Shown in pieces: positions 26,243 through 36,425 of a stretch of 64,000 bases of DNA. Made by a program: the position numbers and the translations under genes. The stretch is from Bradyrhizobium nanningense (GTDB lineage Bacteria; Pseudomonadota; Alphaproteobacteria; Rhizobiales; Xanthobacteraceae): NCBI RefSeq assembly GCF_004114535.1, contig NZ_LBJC01000028.1, forward strand, positions 186,001 to 250,000, read 5' to 3'. The notes under the pieces were generated by a model. It searched no databases. It was given only the letters and a program-made list of their open reading frames with translations, and was not told where the DNA came from. How positions within the stretch are numbered: the stretch's first letter is position 1; the number at the start of each line of letters is the position of its first letter.

Positions 26243-27871
26243 GTGGTCGGTCGTACGTCAGATGTCGCGGCAAGCGTGCAAGTTCCGAGCGCGCAGCAAA
26301 AGCCTGCCCGGTCGCAGAGCGCCAAAGAGGCGTCCGCGAACGACTCCTTCGGGTCGCTGGTCGACAGCAACACCCAGGCGATCGGCACCAATGCGGCCTC
26401 ACAGGCCCAGGACAGCGCGCCGCGGCGGAGCGATTCGTCCTCCGCGGACAAGGGCCCGCGCGACCCCTCGTCCACCGATCAACCCTCCCAGAGCAAGGCG
26501 AGCGACAACACCGAGGTATCCGCGCCCGCCAGGGACGACAAGGCGAGCGATACCACCACCGATCCAGCCAAGGACGCCGGCAAGGTCCAGGACAAGATCA
26601 AGGACAAGATCAAGGACAAGTCCGAGACATCCGACGCCAAATCGGCCGATACATCCGAGAAGACCAAGGGCGACAAGACCGAGGCCACCGATGGGCTCGC
26701 GGGCGCCGTCGATGCCGCACCGACCGACGCGGCGCAGGCGGCCGTGCCGGATCCCAACGCGATCGTGGTTGCCGCACCTAGCGTTCCAACCGATACGAAC
26801 GCGGCGGCGAACCAAGCCGCCACCTCCTCGCCGCTGACGATCGCCGCCGCAGGCCTTGCCGCCAGCGCCTCGACCGCGGCTCAGATCGCCGGCACCAAGA
26901 CCGACACCGCCACATCAGGCGACAAGAACGCCAAGACCGCCAGCGCCAAGGTCGATGCCGACACGTCGGCGACGCTGGCCGATGCCGCGACCGGAGCAAC
27001 CGCCGAGATTACGGCCGACGCCAAGCCGAACGGCGGACTGATCCCCGTCAATCCCGGCACGCCGAAGACCTCGTTCCAGGCCGTCGCCGCCGCGCAAGGA
27101 CAGTCCGACGTCTCCAATATCGGCCAGGACACCGGCAAGGCGAACGCCGCCCCGACGCAAGCACCGGGCACTCCGACCGCCAACGCCGCCGCGCATCCGC
27201 AAGGCCCCAAGCCGCAGGCGGATGATGCAGCGACCGAGACGAAGCCCGGCGCCGCCGACCGTTCGCCCGACGCGATCCCGGCCGCACCGGCCGCCCAGGC
27301 CCATGCCAATGCGCAGGCCGCTTTCAACACCACTGATACGAGCGCGCAAACCGCCTCCGCCGTGCAGGCGCCGCTGACCCAAACGACCTCGACCGCATCC
27401 GCATCGACCGCGACGCTGACCGCGACCGCGGCCAGTGCGACGGCGGTGCCGATCAACGGCGTGCCGGTCGAGATCGCGGCCGCGATCCGCTCCGGCAAGT
27501 CCCGGTTCGACATCAGCCTCGATCCGGCCGAGCTCGGCCGCATCGACGTGCGCATCAATGTCGACCGCGCCGGCAACGTCACCTCGCATCTCACCGTGGA
27601 GAAGCCGGAGACGCTGCAGTTGCTGCGCCAGGACGCGCCGCAATTGCAGCGCGCGCTCGACGATGCCGGCCTCAAGACCGGCAGCAACGGGCTGTCCTTC
27701 AGCCTGCGCGACCAGAATTCATCGGGCCATAACTCCGGCCAGAACAACGACAATGGCGGCAATGCCCGCCGGCTGATCATCAGCGAGGACGACACCGTCG
27801 CCGCCGCACCGGTCGGCCGCAGCTATGGCCGCACGTATGGGCCGAGCAGCGGCATCGACATCAGAGTGTAA
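26243..27871 (+). CDS. fliK: Flagellar hook-length control protein
   Basis: 542 residues from a GTG start. The first ~400 residues are a low-complexity, Ala/Thr/Asp/Lys-rich region, including a short KDKIKDKIKDK repeat around residues 115-125, as is usual for the FliK ruler section. The C-terminal Flg_hook domain is clear: FDISLDPAELGRIDVRINVD, then TSHLTVEKPETLQLLRQD and LQRALDDAGL. FliK measures the hook and switches the export apparatus from hook to filament substrates. A sigma-54 promoter lies just upstream and flgD follows after 12 bp, so the two form an operon. The start codon is the least certain part. Confidence 0.88.
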   Translation: MVGRTSDVAASVQVPSAQQKPARSQSAKEASANDSFGSLVDSNTQAIGTNAASQAQDSAPRRSDSSSADKGPRDPSSTDQPSQSKASDNTEVSAPARDDKASDTTTDPAKDAGKVQDKIKDKIKDKSETSDAKSADTSEKTKGDKTEATDGLAGAVDAAPTDAAQAAVPDPNAIVVAAPSVPTDTNAAANQAATSSPLTIAAAGLAASASTAAQIAGTKTDTATSGDKNAKTASAKVDADTSATLADAATGATAEITADAKPNGGLIPVNPGTPKTSFQAVAAAQGQSDVSNIGQDTGKANAAPTQAPGTPTANAAAHPQGPKPQADDAATETKPGAADRSPDAIPAAPAAQAHANAQAAFNTTDTSAQTASAVQAPLTQTTSTASASTATLTATAASATAVPINGVPVEIAAAIRSGKSRFDISLDPAELGRIDVRINVDRAGNVTSHLTVEKPETLQLLRQDAPQLQRALDDAGLKTGSNGLSFSLRDQNSSGHNSGQNNDNGGNARRLIISEDDTVAAAPVGRSYGRTYGPSSGIDIRV

Positions 27872-27883
27872 GGAGTATTCGAC

Positions 27884-28588
27884 ATGACCACCACGACTGG
27901 CGCCACGGCCCCTGCTGTCGTCTCCGGGACGACCGACCTCCCGAAATCCTCCTCGTCGAACTCGCTGAGCTCGACCACGGGATCGACGCTCGCCGGCAAC
28001 TTCCAGACCTTCCTGACGCTGCTGACAACGCAGCTGCAGAACCAGAACCCGCTGGATCCGCTCGACACCAACCAGTTCACCCAGCAGCTGGTGCAGTTCG
28101 CCGGCGTCGAGCAGCAGCTCAAGACCAACGATTCGCTGTCCCAGCTCGTCACCCTGCAGCAGACCACGCAGGCGACCCAGGCGCTGGGCTTCGTCGGCAA
28201 GACCGCGCTGGTCGACGGCTCGACCGCGACCATGAAGAGCTCGTCGGCCACCTGGCATCTCAACGTGCCGACCGACTCCACCGTCGACATCACCATCGCC
28301 AATGCCAGCGGCCAAACCGTGTTCACCGGCAAATATACCGCCGCCGCCGGCACCGACATCCCCTTCACCTGGAACGGCCAGGGCAATGACGGCACGCAAT
28401 GGCCCGACGGCAAGTACACGATCTCGGCCACCGGCAAGGACGTGGCGAACAACAATGTCGGCATCGCCGCGCAGGTGCAGGGCACCGTGTCGTCCGTCGA
28501 CCTGACCCAGTCGCCGCCGCTGCTCACCATCGACGGCGCCAGCTACACGCTGAGCCAGGTGAAGAGCATCATTGCGACGAGCAATTGA
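27884..28588 (+). CDS. flgD: Flagellar hook-capping (hook assembly) protein
   Basis: 234 residues. The conserved N-terminal export and assembly region is clear: FLTLLTTQLQNQNPLDPLD, then TNQFTQQLVQFAGVEQQ. The middle and C-terminal parts are a Tudor/FnIII-like FlgD domain (FTWNGQGNDGTQWPDG). FlgD caps the growing hook and is needed for FlgE polymerisation; it is exported by the flagellar type III apparatus. It follows fliK after 12 bp with an AAGGAG ribosome-binding site. Length is typical. Confidence 0.93.
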   Translation: MTTTTGATAPAVVSGTTDLPKSSSSNSLSSTTGSTLAGNFQTFLTLLTTQLQNQNPLDPLDTNQFTQQLVQFAGVEQQLKTNDSLSQLVTLQQTTQATQALGFVGKTALVDGSTATMKSSSATWHLNVPTDSTVDITIANASGQTVFTGKYTAAAGTDIPFTWNGQGNDGTQWPDGKYTISATGKDVANNNVGIAAQVQGTVSSVDLTQSPPLLTIDGASYTLSQVKSIIATSN

Positions 28589-28604
28589 GGGAGTGGGTGA
28601 TTCC

Positions 28605-28757
28605 ACACGCTCGGCGTCGTCCCGGCGAACGCCGGGACCCATAACCACAGGGAGCAGTTTGGCGAAGACTGGTGGTTAGGAAGTCATTCTTGGTACTGCG
28701 ACCTGCGTCTCATCGATAGATCACGCGGTATGGGTCCCAGCGTTCGCCGGGACGACC
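28605..28757. repeat. Dispersed ~150-bp intergenic repeat, copy 1
   Basis: The ends are inverted copies (GTCGTCCCGGCGAACGCCGGGAC and its complement near 28735-28757). The core contains CCATAACCACAGGGAGCAG and TTTGGCGAAGACT. A second copy in the same orientation with the same core is at 34661-34790. It is probably a non-autonomous palindromic element typical of Bradyrhizobium intergenic DNA. No coding potential. Confidence 0.8.
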
Positions 28758-28972
28758 GGCTGAGAGAGCCCCTTGAGGGCTCCATTCGTTAGTAAAGTAT
28801 TTACGAAGGCCCCTCGGCCGGCCCGGATGTCAGCTCTTCCGGCGGCCGACACGGCGTCGTTTCAGCATTTTCAACGAGAATTGTATTGAAGCCTTAGGCT
28901 TAGCGGATTTTTAAGCCGCCGGGCGTAGGGTTACGGGTGTGAGTTCAGTGGTTGAGAGTTTGTGAGTACGCC

Positions 28973-29248
28973 ATGACAGAACCCCATCGCCCGAGGGTAA
29001 AATACGTCATCGGGCCGGACGGCAGTCCGTTGACGATCGCGGATCTGCCTGCACCCGGCACCAAACGCTGGGTCATCCGCCGCAAGGCCGAAGTCGTCGC
29101 CGCTGTCCGTGGTGGACTTCTCTCGCTCGAGGAGGCCTGCAGCCGTTATACCCTGACGGTCGACGAATTCCTCTCCTGGCAGTTTTCCATCGACCAGCAT
29201 GGTCTGGCGGGTCTTCGCACCACCCGCATCCAGCAATATCGCCAGTAG
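28973..29248 (+). CDS. sciP: SciP-like CtrA inhibitor (DUF1153)
   Basis: 91 residues. MTEPHRPRVKYVIGPDGSPLT at the start, then RWVIRRKAEVVAAVRGGLLS and LEEACSRYTLTVDEFLSWQ, are diagnostic of the DUF1153/SciP family, a small helix-turn-helix protein. In Caulobacter SciP binds CtrA and blocks its activation of promoters, including early flagellar ones. An upstream in-frame ATG at 28952 adds 7 residues not found in the family, so 28973 is preferred. Its position directly upstream of fliF fits a link between the cell cycle and flagellar assembly. A strong terminator follows. Confidence 0.9.
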   Translation: MTEPHRPRVKYVIGPDGSPLTIADLPAPGTKRWVIRRKAEVVAAVRGGLLSLEEACSRYTLTVDEFLSWQFSIDQHGLAGLRTTRIQQYRQ

Positions 29249-29276
29249 GCGATCCGGAAATCTGCGGCTTTTGACG

Positions 29277-29310
29277 AAAATCGGCCCCGCCCTGCGGGGC
29301 CGATTTTTTT
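29277..29310 (+). terminator. Rho-independent terminator of sciP
   Basis: ATCGGCCCCGC and GCGGGGCCGAT form an 11-bp perfect stem with a 3-nt loop (CCT), followed by seven T. It lies about 30 bp past the sciP stop, and separates sciP from the fliF operon. Confidence 0.9.
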
Positions 29311-29345
29311 CATATCGCTCTTTGGCGCGACTTTTGTCCCACCTC

Positions 29346-29359
29346 TTAACCTTCGTTAA
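29346..29359 (+). promoter_or_regulatory. Possible CtrA-type site upstream of fliF
   Basis: TTAACCTTCGTTAACCAT contains two TTAAC half-sites. The spacer is 6 nt rather than the usual 7 of the CtrA consensus TTAA-N7-TTAA. Location about 80 bp before the fliF start, and next to sciP, makes CtrA control plausible, but the spacing mismatch is a real weakness. Confidence 0.35.
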
Positions 29360-29440
29360 CCATATCGAAACCATCCCCTAGGCAATAATTGCCCAGTCGG
29401 CCTTTCCGGTGAAAGCGGCCGAATCTGTTGGGGCGGTTGC

Positions 29441-31051
29441 TTGCAAGGTCTTGCGGACTTTTTGAAGAGTATCGGCGCCGCCCGGTTCGGGGCGATGATC
29501 GCGGTCACCGCCGCGCTCATCGGCTTCTTCGCATTCGTCATCATGCGCGTCACCACGCCGCAGATGACGACGCTGTTCACCGACCTCAGCGTCGAGGATT
29601 CCTCGGGCATTATCAAGGACCTGGAACGCCAGGGCATCCAGTTCGAGATCCGCAATGAGGGCTCCATCATCATGGTGCCCAAGGACAAGGTCACGCGCCT
29701 GCGGATGAAGCTCGCCGAGGGCGGCCTGCCCAAGGGCGGCGGCGTCGGCTACGAGGTGTTCGACAAGTCGGACGCGCTCGGCACCACCTCTTTCGTCCAG
29801 AACATCAATCACCTGCGTGCGCTGGAAGGCGAGCTCGCCCGCACCATCCGGGCCATCGACCGCATCCAGGCCGCCCGCGTCCACCTGGTGCTGCCCGAGC
29901 GCCCGCTGTTTGCGCGCGAGGCGCCGGAGCCCTCGGCGTCGATCGTGGTGCGCGTCCGCGGCGCGCTGGAAGCCCAGCAGATCCGCGCCATCCGCCACCT
30001 CGTCGCCTCCGCCGTCAACGGCCTGAAGCCGCAGCGGGTCTCGATCGTCGACGAGGCCGGCCAGCTGCTCGCCGACGGCGCGGCGGCCGATCCGGAGCAG
30101 GCGGTCGGCGACGAGCGCCGCATCTCCTTCGAGAAGCGGATGCGCAAGCAGGTCGAGGACATCGTCTCCTCGGTGGTCGGCTCGGGCCGCGCCCGCGTGC
30201 AGCTCTCCGCCGATTTCGACTTCAACAAGGTCACCCAGACCTCGGACAAGTACGATCCCGAAGGCCGGGTGCTGCGCTCGAGCCAGACCCGCGAAGAGCA
30301 GAGCATGACCGCCGACAACAACGGCCAGGTCACCGTCAACAACGAGCTGCCCGGCAACCAGCAGAACAACGGCGTCGCGGCCAAGGACCAGAGCAAGAAG
30401 ACCGAAGAGACCAACAATTACGAAATCTCCCGCACCACCAAGACCGAGGTGACCGAAGCCGGCCGGGTCAACCGTATCTCGGTCGCGGTGCTGGTCGACG
30501 GCATCTATTCCAAGAACGAGAAGGGCGATCTGGCCTATCAGGACCGCACCAAGGAGCAGCTCGACCGCATCGCCGCGCTGGTGCGCTCGGCCATCGGCTT
30601 CGACCAGAAGCGCGGCGACCAGGTCGAGGTCGTCAATCTGCGCTTTGCCGATGCGCCCTCCACCGCCCCGATCGCCGAACCTAGCGGCTTCCTCGGCATG
30701 CTGCAGTTCACCAAGGACGACGTCATGTACTTCGTCGAGCTCGGCGTGATGATGCTGCTCGGCCTGATCGTGCTGTTCCTGGTCATCCGCCCGCTGGTCA
30801 AGCGCATCCTCGCCTCCGACGAGGTCGCCGCCGCCATCTCCGGCGTGCTCAGCGGCCCGGCAGCTTCCGAAGAAACCGCGCCGTCCGCCCAGCCGCTCCT
30901 GCCGAGCGGCGCCGCCAGCGCGATCGACGTCGCCACCATCCAGGGCCAGGTCCACGCCCAGTCCGTTCACCGCGTCGGCGAGCTCGCCGAGCGCAACCCC
31001 AACGAAACCGTCGCCATCGTCCGCCAATGGCTGGGCGAATCCGCAAAGTAG
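29441..31051 (+). CDS. fliF: Flagellar MS-ring protein
   Basis: 536 residues from a TTG start (reading MQGLADFLKSIG, the usual start of alphaproteobacterial FliF). A first transmembrane helix spans about residues 18-37 (FGAMIAVTAALIGFFAFVIM). The periplasmic part includes ring-building motifs (RTIRAIDRIQAARVHLVLPE, then SIVVRVRGALE and QVEDIVSSVVGSGRARVQLS). The second membrane helix is near residue 435 (YFVELGVMMLLGLIVLFLVI). The short cytoplasmic tail that follows binds FliG. FliF forms the basal ring of the motor in the inner membrane. First gene of the fliFGHN-flbD operon. Confidence 0.95.
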   Translation: MQGLADFLKSIGAARFGAMIAVTAALIGFFAFVIMRVTTPQMTTLFTDLSVEDSSGIIKDLERQGIQFEIRNEGSIIMVPKDKVTRLRMKLAEGGLPKGGGVGYEVFDKSDALGTTSFVQNINHLRALEGELARTIRAIDRIQAARVHLVLPERPLFAREAPEPSASIVVRVRGALEAQQIRAIRHLVASAVNGLKPQRVSIVDEAGQLLADGAAADPEQAVGDERRISFEKRMRKQVEDIVSSVVGSGRARVQLSADFDFNKVTQTSDKYDPEGRVLRSSQTREEQSMTADNNGQVTVNNELPGNQQNNGVAAKDQSKKTEETNNYEISRTTKTEVTEAGRVNRISVAVLVDGIYSKNEKGDLAYQDRTKEQLDRIAALVRSAIGFDQKRGDQVEVVNLRFADAPSTAPIAEPSGFLGMLQFTKDDVMYFVELGVMMLLGLIVLFLVIRPLVKRILASDEVAAAISGVLSGPAASEETAPSAQPLLPSGAASAIDVATIQGQVHAQSVHRVGELAERNPNETVAIVRQWLGESAK

Positions 31052-31069
31052 TACGAGAAGTGATCTGAC

Positions 31070-32167
31070 ATGGCCGCCGCATTGCAAAACGCCAACAGCA
31101 ACGACATCACCAGCGTGATCTCCACGCTCGGTCAGCGTGCCAACACCCGGGCAAAGGACGGCAAGCCAGCCGAACAATTGTCCGGGCCGAAGCGCGCCGC
31201 GATCCTGATGCTCGCGCTCGGCGAGCAATACGGCGGCAAGATCTGGAGCCTGCTCGACGACGACGAGGTGCGCCAGCTCTCGCTGGAGATGTCGACGCTC
31301 GGCACCGTCGAGGTCGACACCGTCGAGGACATGCTGCTCGAATTCGTCTCGCGGATGTCGGCCTCCGGCGCGCTGATGGGCAATTTCGACGCCACCGAGC
31401 GCCTGCTCCAGCAGTATCTGCCGCCGGAGCGCGTCAACGGCATCATGGACGAGATCCGCGGCCCCGCCGGACGCAACATGTGGGAGAAGCTCTCCAATGT
31501 GCAGGAAGAGGTCCTCGCCAACTACCTCAAGAACGAATATCCGCAAACCATTGCGGTCGTGCTGTCGAAGCTGAAGCCGGAGCACGCCGCGCGCGTGCTC
31601 GGCATCTTCCCCGAGGACCTCGCGCTCGACGTCGTCAACCGCATGCTGAAGATGGAGGCGGTTCAGAAGGAGGTGATCGAGAGCGTAGAGAAGACGTTGC
31701 GCACCGAATTCATGTCCAACCTGTCCCAGACCCGCCGCCGCGACGCCCACGAGGTGATGGCGGAAATCTTCAACAATTTCGACCGCCAGACCGAAACCCG
31801 CTTCATCACCTCGCTGGAGGAGGACAACCGTGAATCGGCCGAGCGCATCAAGGCGCTGATGTTCACCTTCGACGACCTCGTCAAGCTCGATTCCGGATCG
31901 GCCCAGACCCTGATGCGCAACGTCGACAAGGACAAGCTCGGCGTCGCGCTCAAGAGCGCCAACGAGGACGTCCGCAACTTCTTCTTCGGCAACATGTCCT
32001 CGCGCGCGGCCAAGATGCTCCAGGACGACATGGCGGCGATGGGCCCGGTCCGCCTGCGCGACGTCGACGAGGCCCAGGCGCTTCTGGTCAACCTCGCCAA
32101 GGACCTCGCCGCCAAGGGCGAGATCATGCTGACCAAGAACCGCGCCGACGACGAACTGGTGTATTGA
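31070..32167 (+). CDS. fliG: Flagellar motor switch protein FliG
   Basis: 365 residues with the three FliG domains in order: the N-terminal FliF-binding part (LSGPKRAAILMLALGEQYGG), the middle EHPQ-like region (here NEYPQTIAVVLSKLKPEHAA), and the C-terminal torque-generating domain with charged residues (MFTFDDLVKLDSGSAQTLM and KSANEDVRNFFFGNMSSRA). FliG transmits stator force to the rotor. Starts 18 bp after fliF; its stop overlaps the next start (TGATG), so translation is coupled. Confidence 0.95.
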   Translation: MAAALQNANSNDITSVISTLGQRANTRAKDGKPAEQLSGPKRAAILMLALGEQYGGKIWSLLDDDEVRQLSLEMSTLGTVEVDTVEDMLLEFVSRMSASGALMGNFDATERLLQQYLPPERVNGIMDEIRGPAGRNMWEKLSNVQEEVLANYLKNEYPQTIAVVLSKLKPEHAARVLGIFPEDLALDVVNRMLKMEAVQKEVIESVEKTLRTEFMSNLSQTRRRDAHEVMAEIFNNFDRQTETRFITSLEEDNRESAERIKALMFTFDDLVKLDSGSAQTLMRNVDKDKLGVALKSANEDVRNFFFGNMSSRAAKMLQDDMAAMGPVRLRDVDEAQALLVNLAKDLAAKGEIMLTKNRADDELVY

Positions 32168-32790
32168 TGGCCGCTCCGGCGAAATTCCTGTTCGATACTG
32201 ACTTCGCGGCGCCCGAGCGGGCGACGCGCGAGAAGGCCGCGACCGCCGCCGAGATCGCCCAGAAGGTCGCGGAGGCCGAAGCGCGCGCCTACCAGGAAGG
32301 CTTTGCCGCCGGCCAGCGCGAAGCCAAGGCCGAGAGCGACCGCCGCGTCGCGCTCGCCATGGAAGAGATCAACATCGGCGTCCGCGACATCGCGGCCGGT
32401 ATCGGCAACATCGAAACGAAGATGGAAACCGAGGCGGTCGACGTCGCGGTGGCGGTCGCGCGCAAGCTGTGCGCCGATCTCGTCGCCGCCGAGCCGCTCG
32501 GCGAGATCGTCGCGCTGGTCAAGGACTGCTTCTCGCACCTGGTCGCGACGCCGCATCTCGTCGTCCGCATCAATGATGCGCTCTACGACGCCGCCCGCGA
32601 AAAGATCGAGCGGCTCGCCAAGCAGAGCGGTTTCGAGGGCCGGCTGGTGATCCTGGCCGAGCCGGAGATTGCCACCGGCGACTGCCGGATCGAATGGGCC
32701 GATGGCGGCGTCGTGCTGGAGCGCGGTGCCATCGCGGCCAAGATCGACGAAATGGTCGGACGCTATGTCGCGTCCCGCAGGGGGAGTTAA
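32167..32790 (+). CDS. fliH: Flagellar assembly protein FliH-like (FliI regulator)
   Basis: 207 residues from ATG 32167, whose A is the last base of the fliG stop. A TTG three bases earlier is possible. The N-terminal region is Ala/Glu/Lys-rich with YQEGFAAGQREA, the typical FliH glycine-spaced helix. The C-terminal part (VDVAVAVARKLCADLVAAEP, then HLVVRINDALYDAA and RIEWADGGVVLERGA) matches the family. FliH regulates the export ATPase FliI and links it to the C-ring. Sequence conservation in FliH is low, so position between fliG and fliN strengthens the call. Confidence 0.85.
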   Translation: MAAPAKFLFDTDFAAPERATREKAATAAEIAQKVAEAEARAYQEGFAAGQREAKAESDRRVALAMEEINIGVRDIAAGIGNIETKMETEAVDVAVAVARKLCADLVAAEPLGEIVALVKDCFSHLVATPHLVVRINDALYDAAREKIERLAKQSGFEGRLVILAEPEIATGDCRIEWADGGVVLERGAIAAKIDEMVGRYVASRRGS

Positions 32791-32793
32791 CCC

Positions 32794-33144
32794 ATGAGCG
32801 ACACCGACGGACAGGTCCCGCTGCCCGATCTCAACGGCCCGATGCCGCCTGCCGGCACGGACGTCGGCCACAACGAGGACGAATATGCGGCGCGTGCCGC
32901 CGCCGACCTCGAGGCCGTGTTCGACGTGCCGGTACAGGTCTCGGCGGTGCTCGGCCGCTCCAAGATGGACGTCAGCGAGCTCCTGAAGCTCGGGCCCGGC
33001 ACCGTGCTCGAGCTCGACCGCCGCGTCGGTGAGGCCATCGACATCTACGTCAACAACAAGCTGGTCGCCCGCGGCGAAGTCGTCCTGGTCGAGGACAAGC
33101 TCGGCGTGACCATGACCGAAATCATCAAGACCGAACGCACGTGA
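32794..33144 (+). CDS. fliN: Flagellar motor switch protein FliN
   Basis: 116 residues. The C-terminal SpoA domain is clear: VFDVPVQVSAVLGRSKMDVSE, then LLKLGPGTVLELDR, GEAIDIYVNNKLVARGEV and EDKLGVTMTEI. FliN forms the bottom of the cytoplasmic C-ring and binds phosphorylated CheY and FliH. It starts 3 bp after fliH. Length is normal for FliN from this group. Confidence 0.94.
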   Translation: MSDTDGQVPLPDLNGPMPPAGTDVGHNEDEYAARAAADLEAVFDVPVQVSAVLGRSKMDVSELLKLGPGTVLELDRRVGEAIDIYVNNKLVARGEVVLVEDKLGVTMTEIIKTERT

Positions 33145-33183
33145 TAACGCGCGGCAGCGCGACCAGACGGACAGGAGACTGAC

Positions 33184-34569
<1,386 letters not shown>

Positions 34570-34597
34570 GGTCTCTCCAGCGAATATTGAGGATGCG

Positions 34598-34629
34598 AAT
34601 GCCCGGGCTGGTCCCGGGCATTTTTGTTT
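34598..34629 (+). terminator. Rho-independent terminator of the fliF-flbD operon
   Basis: AATGCCCGGG and CCCGGGCATT form a near-perfect stem with a short CTGGT loop, followed by a T-rich tract (TTTTTGTTT). It begins about 30 bp after the flbD stop. Confidence 0.88.
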
Positions 34630-34660
34630 GGTGGTAAAGCGTACGCAGCGCGCCCCCTCA

Positions 34661-34790
34661 GTGTCGTCCCGGCGAGCGCCGGGACCCATAACCACAGGGA
34701 GCAGTTTGGCGAAGACTCGTCGTTCGGTACTCCGACTGCCCACATCGATAGCTTTCGCGGTATGGGTCCCCGCGTTCGCGGGGACGACAC
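34661..34790. repeat. Dispersed intergenic repeat, copy 2
   Basis: Same element as at 28605-28757 and in the same orientation: GTCGTCCCGGCGAGCGCCGGGAC, then the shared core CCATAACCACAGGGAGCAG and TTTGGCGAAGACT, ending in the inverted arm GTCCCCGCGTTCGCGGGGAC. The middle is shorter and more diverged than in copy 1. Confidence 0.8.
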
Positions 34791-34879
34791 CGGTGGAACA
34801 TGGCCGCACCGCATTCGACGACTAGGTCGCGCCTGCGCGAGGCCCTATAACCAGGCGCGAGAACCACGCGAGGATCAAC

Positions 34880-36028
34880 ATGTCTGAAGCTCAAATCACG
34901 GACTGGCTGGCATCACAGCGGCAGGCGATGATCGATCTGCTGTGCGATGTCGTGAACATCGATTCCGGGTCCTATGACAAGGAAGGCGTCGATGCGGTCG
35001 GAGCTCGGTTCGAGCGGCATTTTGCCGAGCACGGCATTCCGTCCCGCCGCGAGGCCAACGCCACCTTTGGCGATGCGATCCATGCCGAGGTGGCAAAACC
35101 CGGCAGCAACGAAAAGCCCGTGCTGTTGATGGGGCATCGCGACACCGTGTTCGGCAAGGGCGAGGCCGGGCGCCGTCCCTTCACCATCAGAGATGGCCGC
35201 GCCTACGGGCCTGGTGTCGCCGACATGAAGTCCGGTCTCGTCATGAACGTGTTCGTCGCAACCGCCTTCCACAAATTCGGCGGCAACCCGCATCCGATCA
35301 AGCTGCTCATCACCTCCGACGAGGAGATCGGCTCGCCCTCGTCCCGGCCCGTGATCGAGCGCGAAGGCCGCTCCGCCCGCGCCGTATTCAATTCCGAGCC
35401 GGGCCGCCCGACCGGCAACGTCGTCACGGGACGCAAGGGCGGCATCTTCATGCATCTCGCCATCACCGGCAAAGCCGCGCATTCCGGCGCCAACTTTGCC
35501 GCAGGCGTCAGCGCGATCGGCGAGCTCGCGCACAAGATCGTGCAAATCCACGCGCTGACCGATCTCGACAAGGGCATCACGCTGAACGTCGGTCTCGTCT
35601 CGGGCGGGCAGTCCGTCAACACCACGGCGCCCTCTGCCGAGGGTCAGATCGACCTGCGCTATGTCGATCCGGCGGATCGTGCGCGGGTGATGGAGGCGAT
35701 CGAAAAAATCGTCGCGACGTCTTACGTTCCGGGCACCAGCGCAACGCTGACGATCAAGGGCGAGTTCGTGCCGGTGGTGCAGAGCGCGGAGTCCAAGACG
35801 CTGTTCGAAGGCTATCAGGCGGCCTCACGGCAGGTCGGCCTCACCACGCTGCAGGGCGAGTTCTCCGGCGGCTGCGCCGATTCCGGCTTCACCGCCGCGG
35901 TCGGCACGCCGACCATCTGCGGCCTCGGCCCGGTCGGCGGGCTCGCGCACACGCCGGAGGAATATCTCGAGCTCGACAGCATCGTGCCGCGCGCGCAGGC
36001 GCTGGCGCTGGCGATTTTAAGGGGGTAG
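34880..36028 (+). CDS. M20-family metallopeptidase (glutamate carboxypeptidase-like)
   Basis: 382 residues. The metal-binding and catalytic motifs of M20 enzymes are visible: LLMGHRDTVF (metal His and catalytic Asp), YGPGVADMKSG (bridging Asp), SDEEIGS (catalytic Glu and metal Glu), FNSEPGRPTG, and the C-terminal GLAHTPEEYLE (metal His). The arrangement is closest to carboxypeptidase G2-type enzymes that release C-terminal Glu/Asp from peptides or folates. No signal peptide is seen, so it is probably cytoplasmic. It stands alone between two repeats. Substrate cannot be told from sequence. Confidence 0.85.
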   Translation: MSEAQITDWLASQRQAMIDLLCDVVNIDSGSYDKEGVDAVGARFERHFAEHGIPSRREANATFGDAIHAEVAKPGSNEKPVLLMGHRDTVFGKGEAGRRPFTIRDGRAYGPGVADMKSGLVMNVFVATAFHKFGGNPHPIKLLITSDEEIGSPSSRPVIEREGRSARAVFNSEPGRPTGNVVTGRKGGIFMHLAITGKAAHSGANFAAGVSAIGELAHKIVQIHALTDLDKGITLNVGLVSGGQSVNTTAPSAEGQIDLRYVDPADRARVMEAIEKIVATSYVPGTSATLTIKGEFVPVVQSAESKTLFEGYQAASRQVGLTTLQGEFSGGCADSGFTAAVGTPTICGLGPVGGLAHTPEEYLELDSIVPRAQALALAILRG

Positions 36029-36040
36029 CCACTCACTCCG

Positions 36041-36127
36041 CCGTCATGCCCGGCTTGTCCCGGGCATCCACGTCTCTCGCCACTCGCGGTTACATGTGGA
36101 TGGCCGGGTCAAGCCCGGCCATGACGA
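36041..36127. repeat. Intergenic palindromic repeat
   Basis: An 87-bp element with long inverted ends: CGTCATGCCCGGCTTGTCCCG at the left and GGGTCAAGCCCGGCCATGACG at the right. It is different in core from the 28.6/34.7-kb repeat, but of the same general kind. It follows the M20 peptidase gene and could form a hairpin at the end of its transcript. Confidence 0.7.
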
Positions 36128-36169
36128 GAGGAGAGAGCGGCGCACCACATGGTCAGGTGCGCGTTAGCC

Positions 36170-36328
36170 TCACGAATAACTCGGCGCGTCCGGCTTGCGG
36201 AAAATGTGGATGGGGTCGCCGGGGATGATCACGGGCTGGCCTGAGAACATCGCGTAAGCGTAGAGCGCGAGATAGGCGATCGCGAGCGCGCCGACGGCGT
36301 AGAAGGCGAAGGTCGCGATGCGCTTCAT
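36170..36328 (-). CDS. Small single-pass membrane protein
   Basis: A 52-residue ORF (ATG 36328, stop 36170). It reads MKRIATFAFYAVGALAIAYL followed by ALYAYAMFSGQP, then a polar tail with IIPGDPIHIFRKPDAPSYS. The N-terminal half is one hydrophobic helix of about 20 residues after two basic residues, so the protein is probably anchored with its tail in the periplasm. The competing reading frame on the same strand is Arg-rich and has no protein-like character. No family is recognised. Confidence 0.6.
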   Translation of the reverse strand: MKRIATFAFYAVGALAIAYLALYAYAMFSGQPVIIPGDPIHIFRKPDAPSYS

Positions 36329-36425
36329 CGATCCGCTCCATTGCCGCCCCGAACGGGGAGGCTCAGAGCGCTTCTAGAGCGATGAGGCCGAAAAGGCCAG
36401 CCTGCGCGCCCCCTTCGGGCGGCGA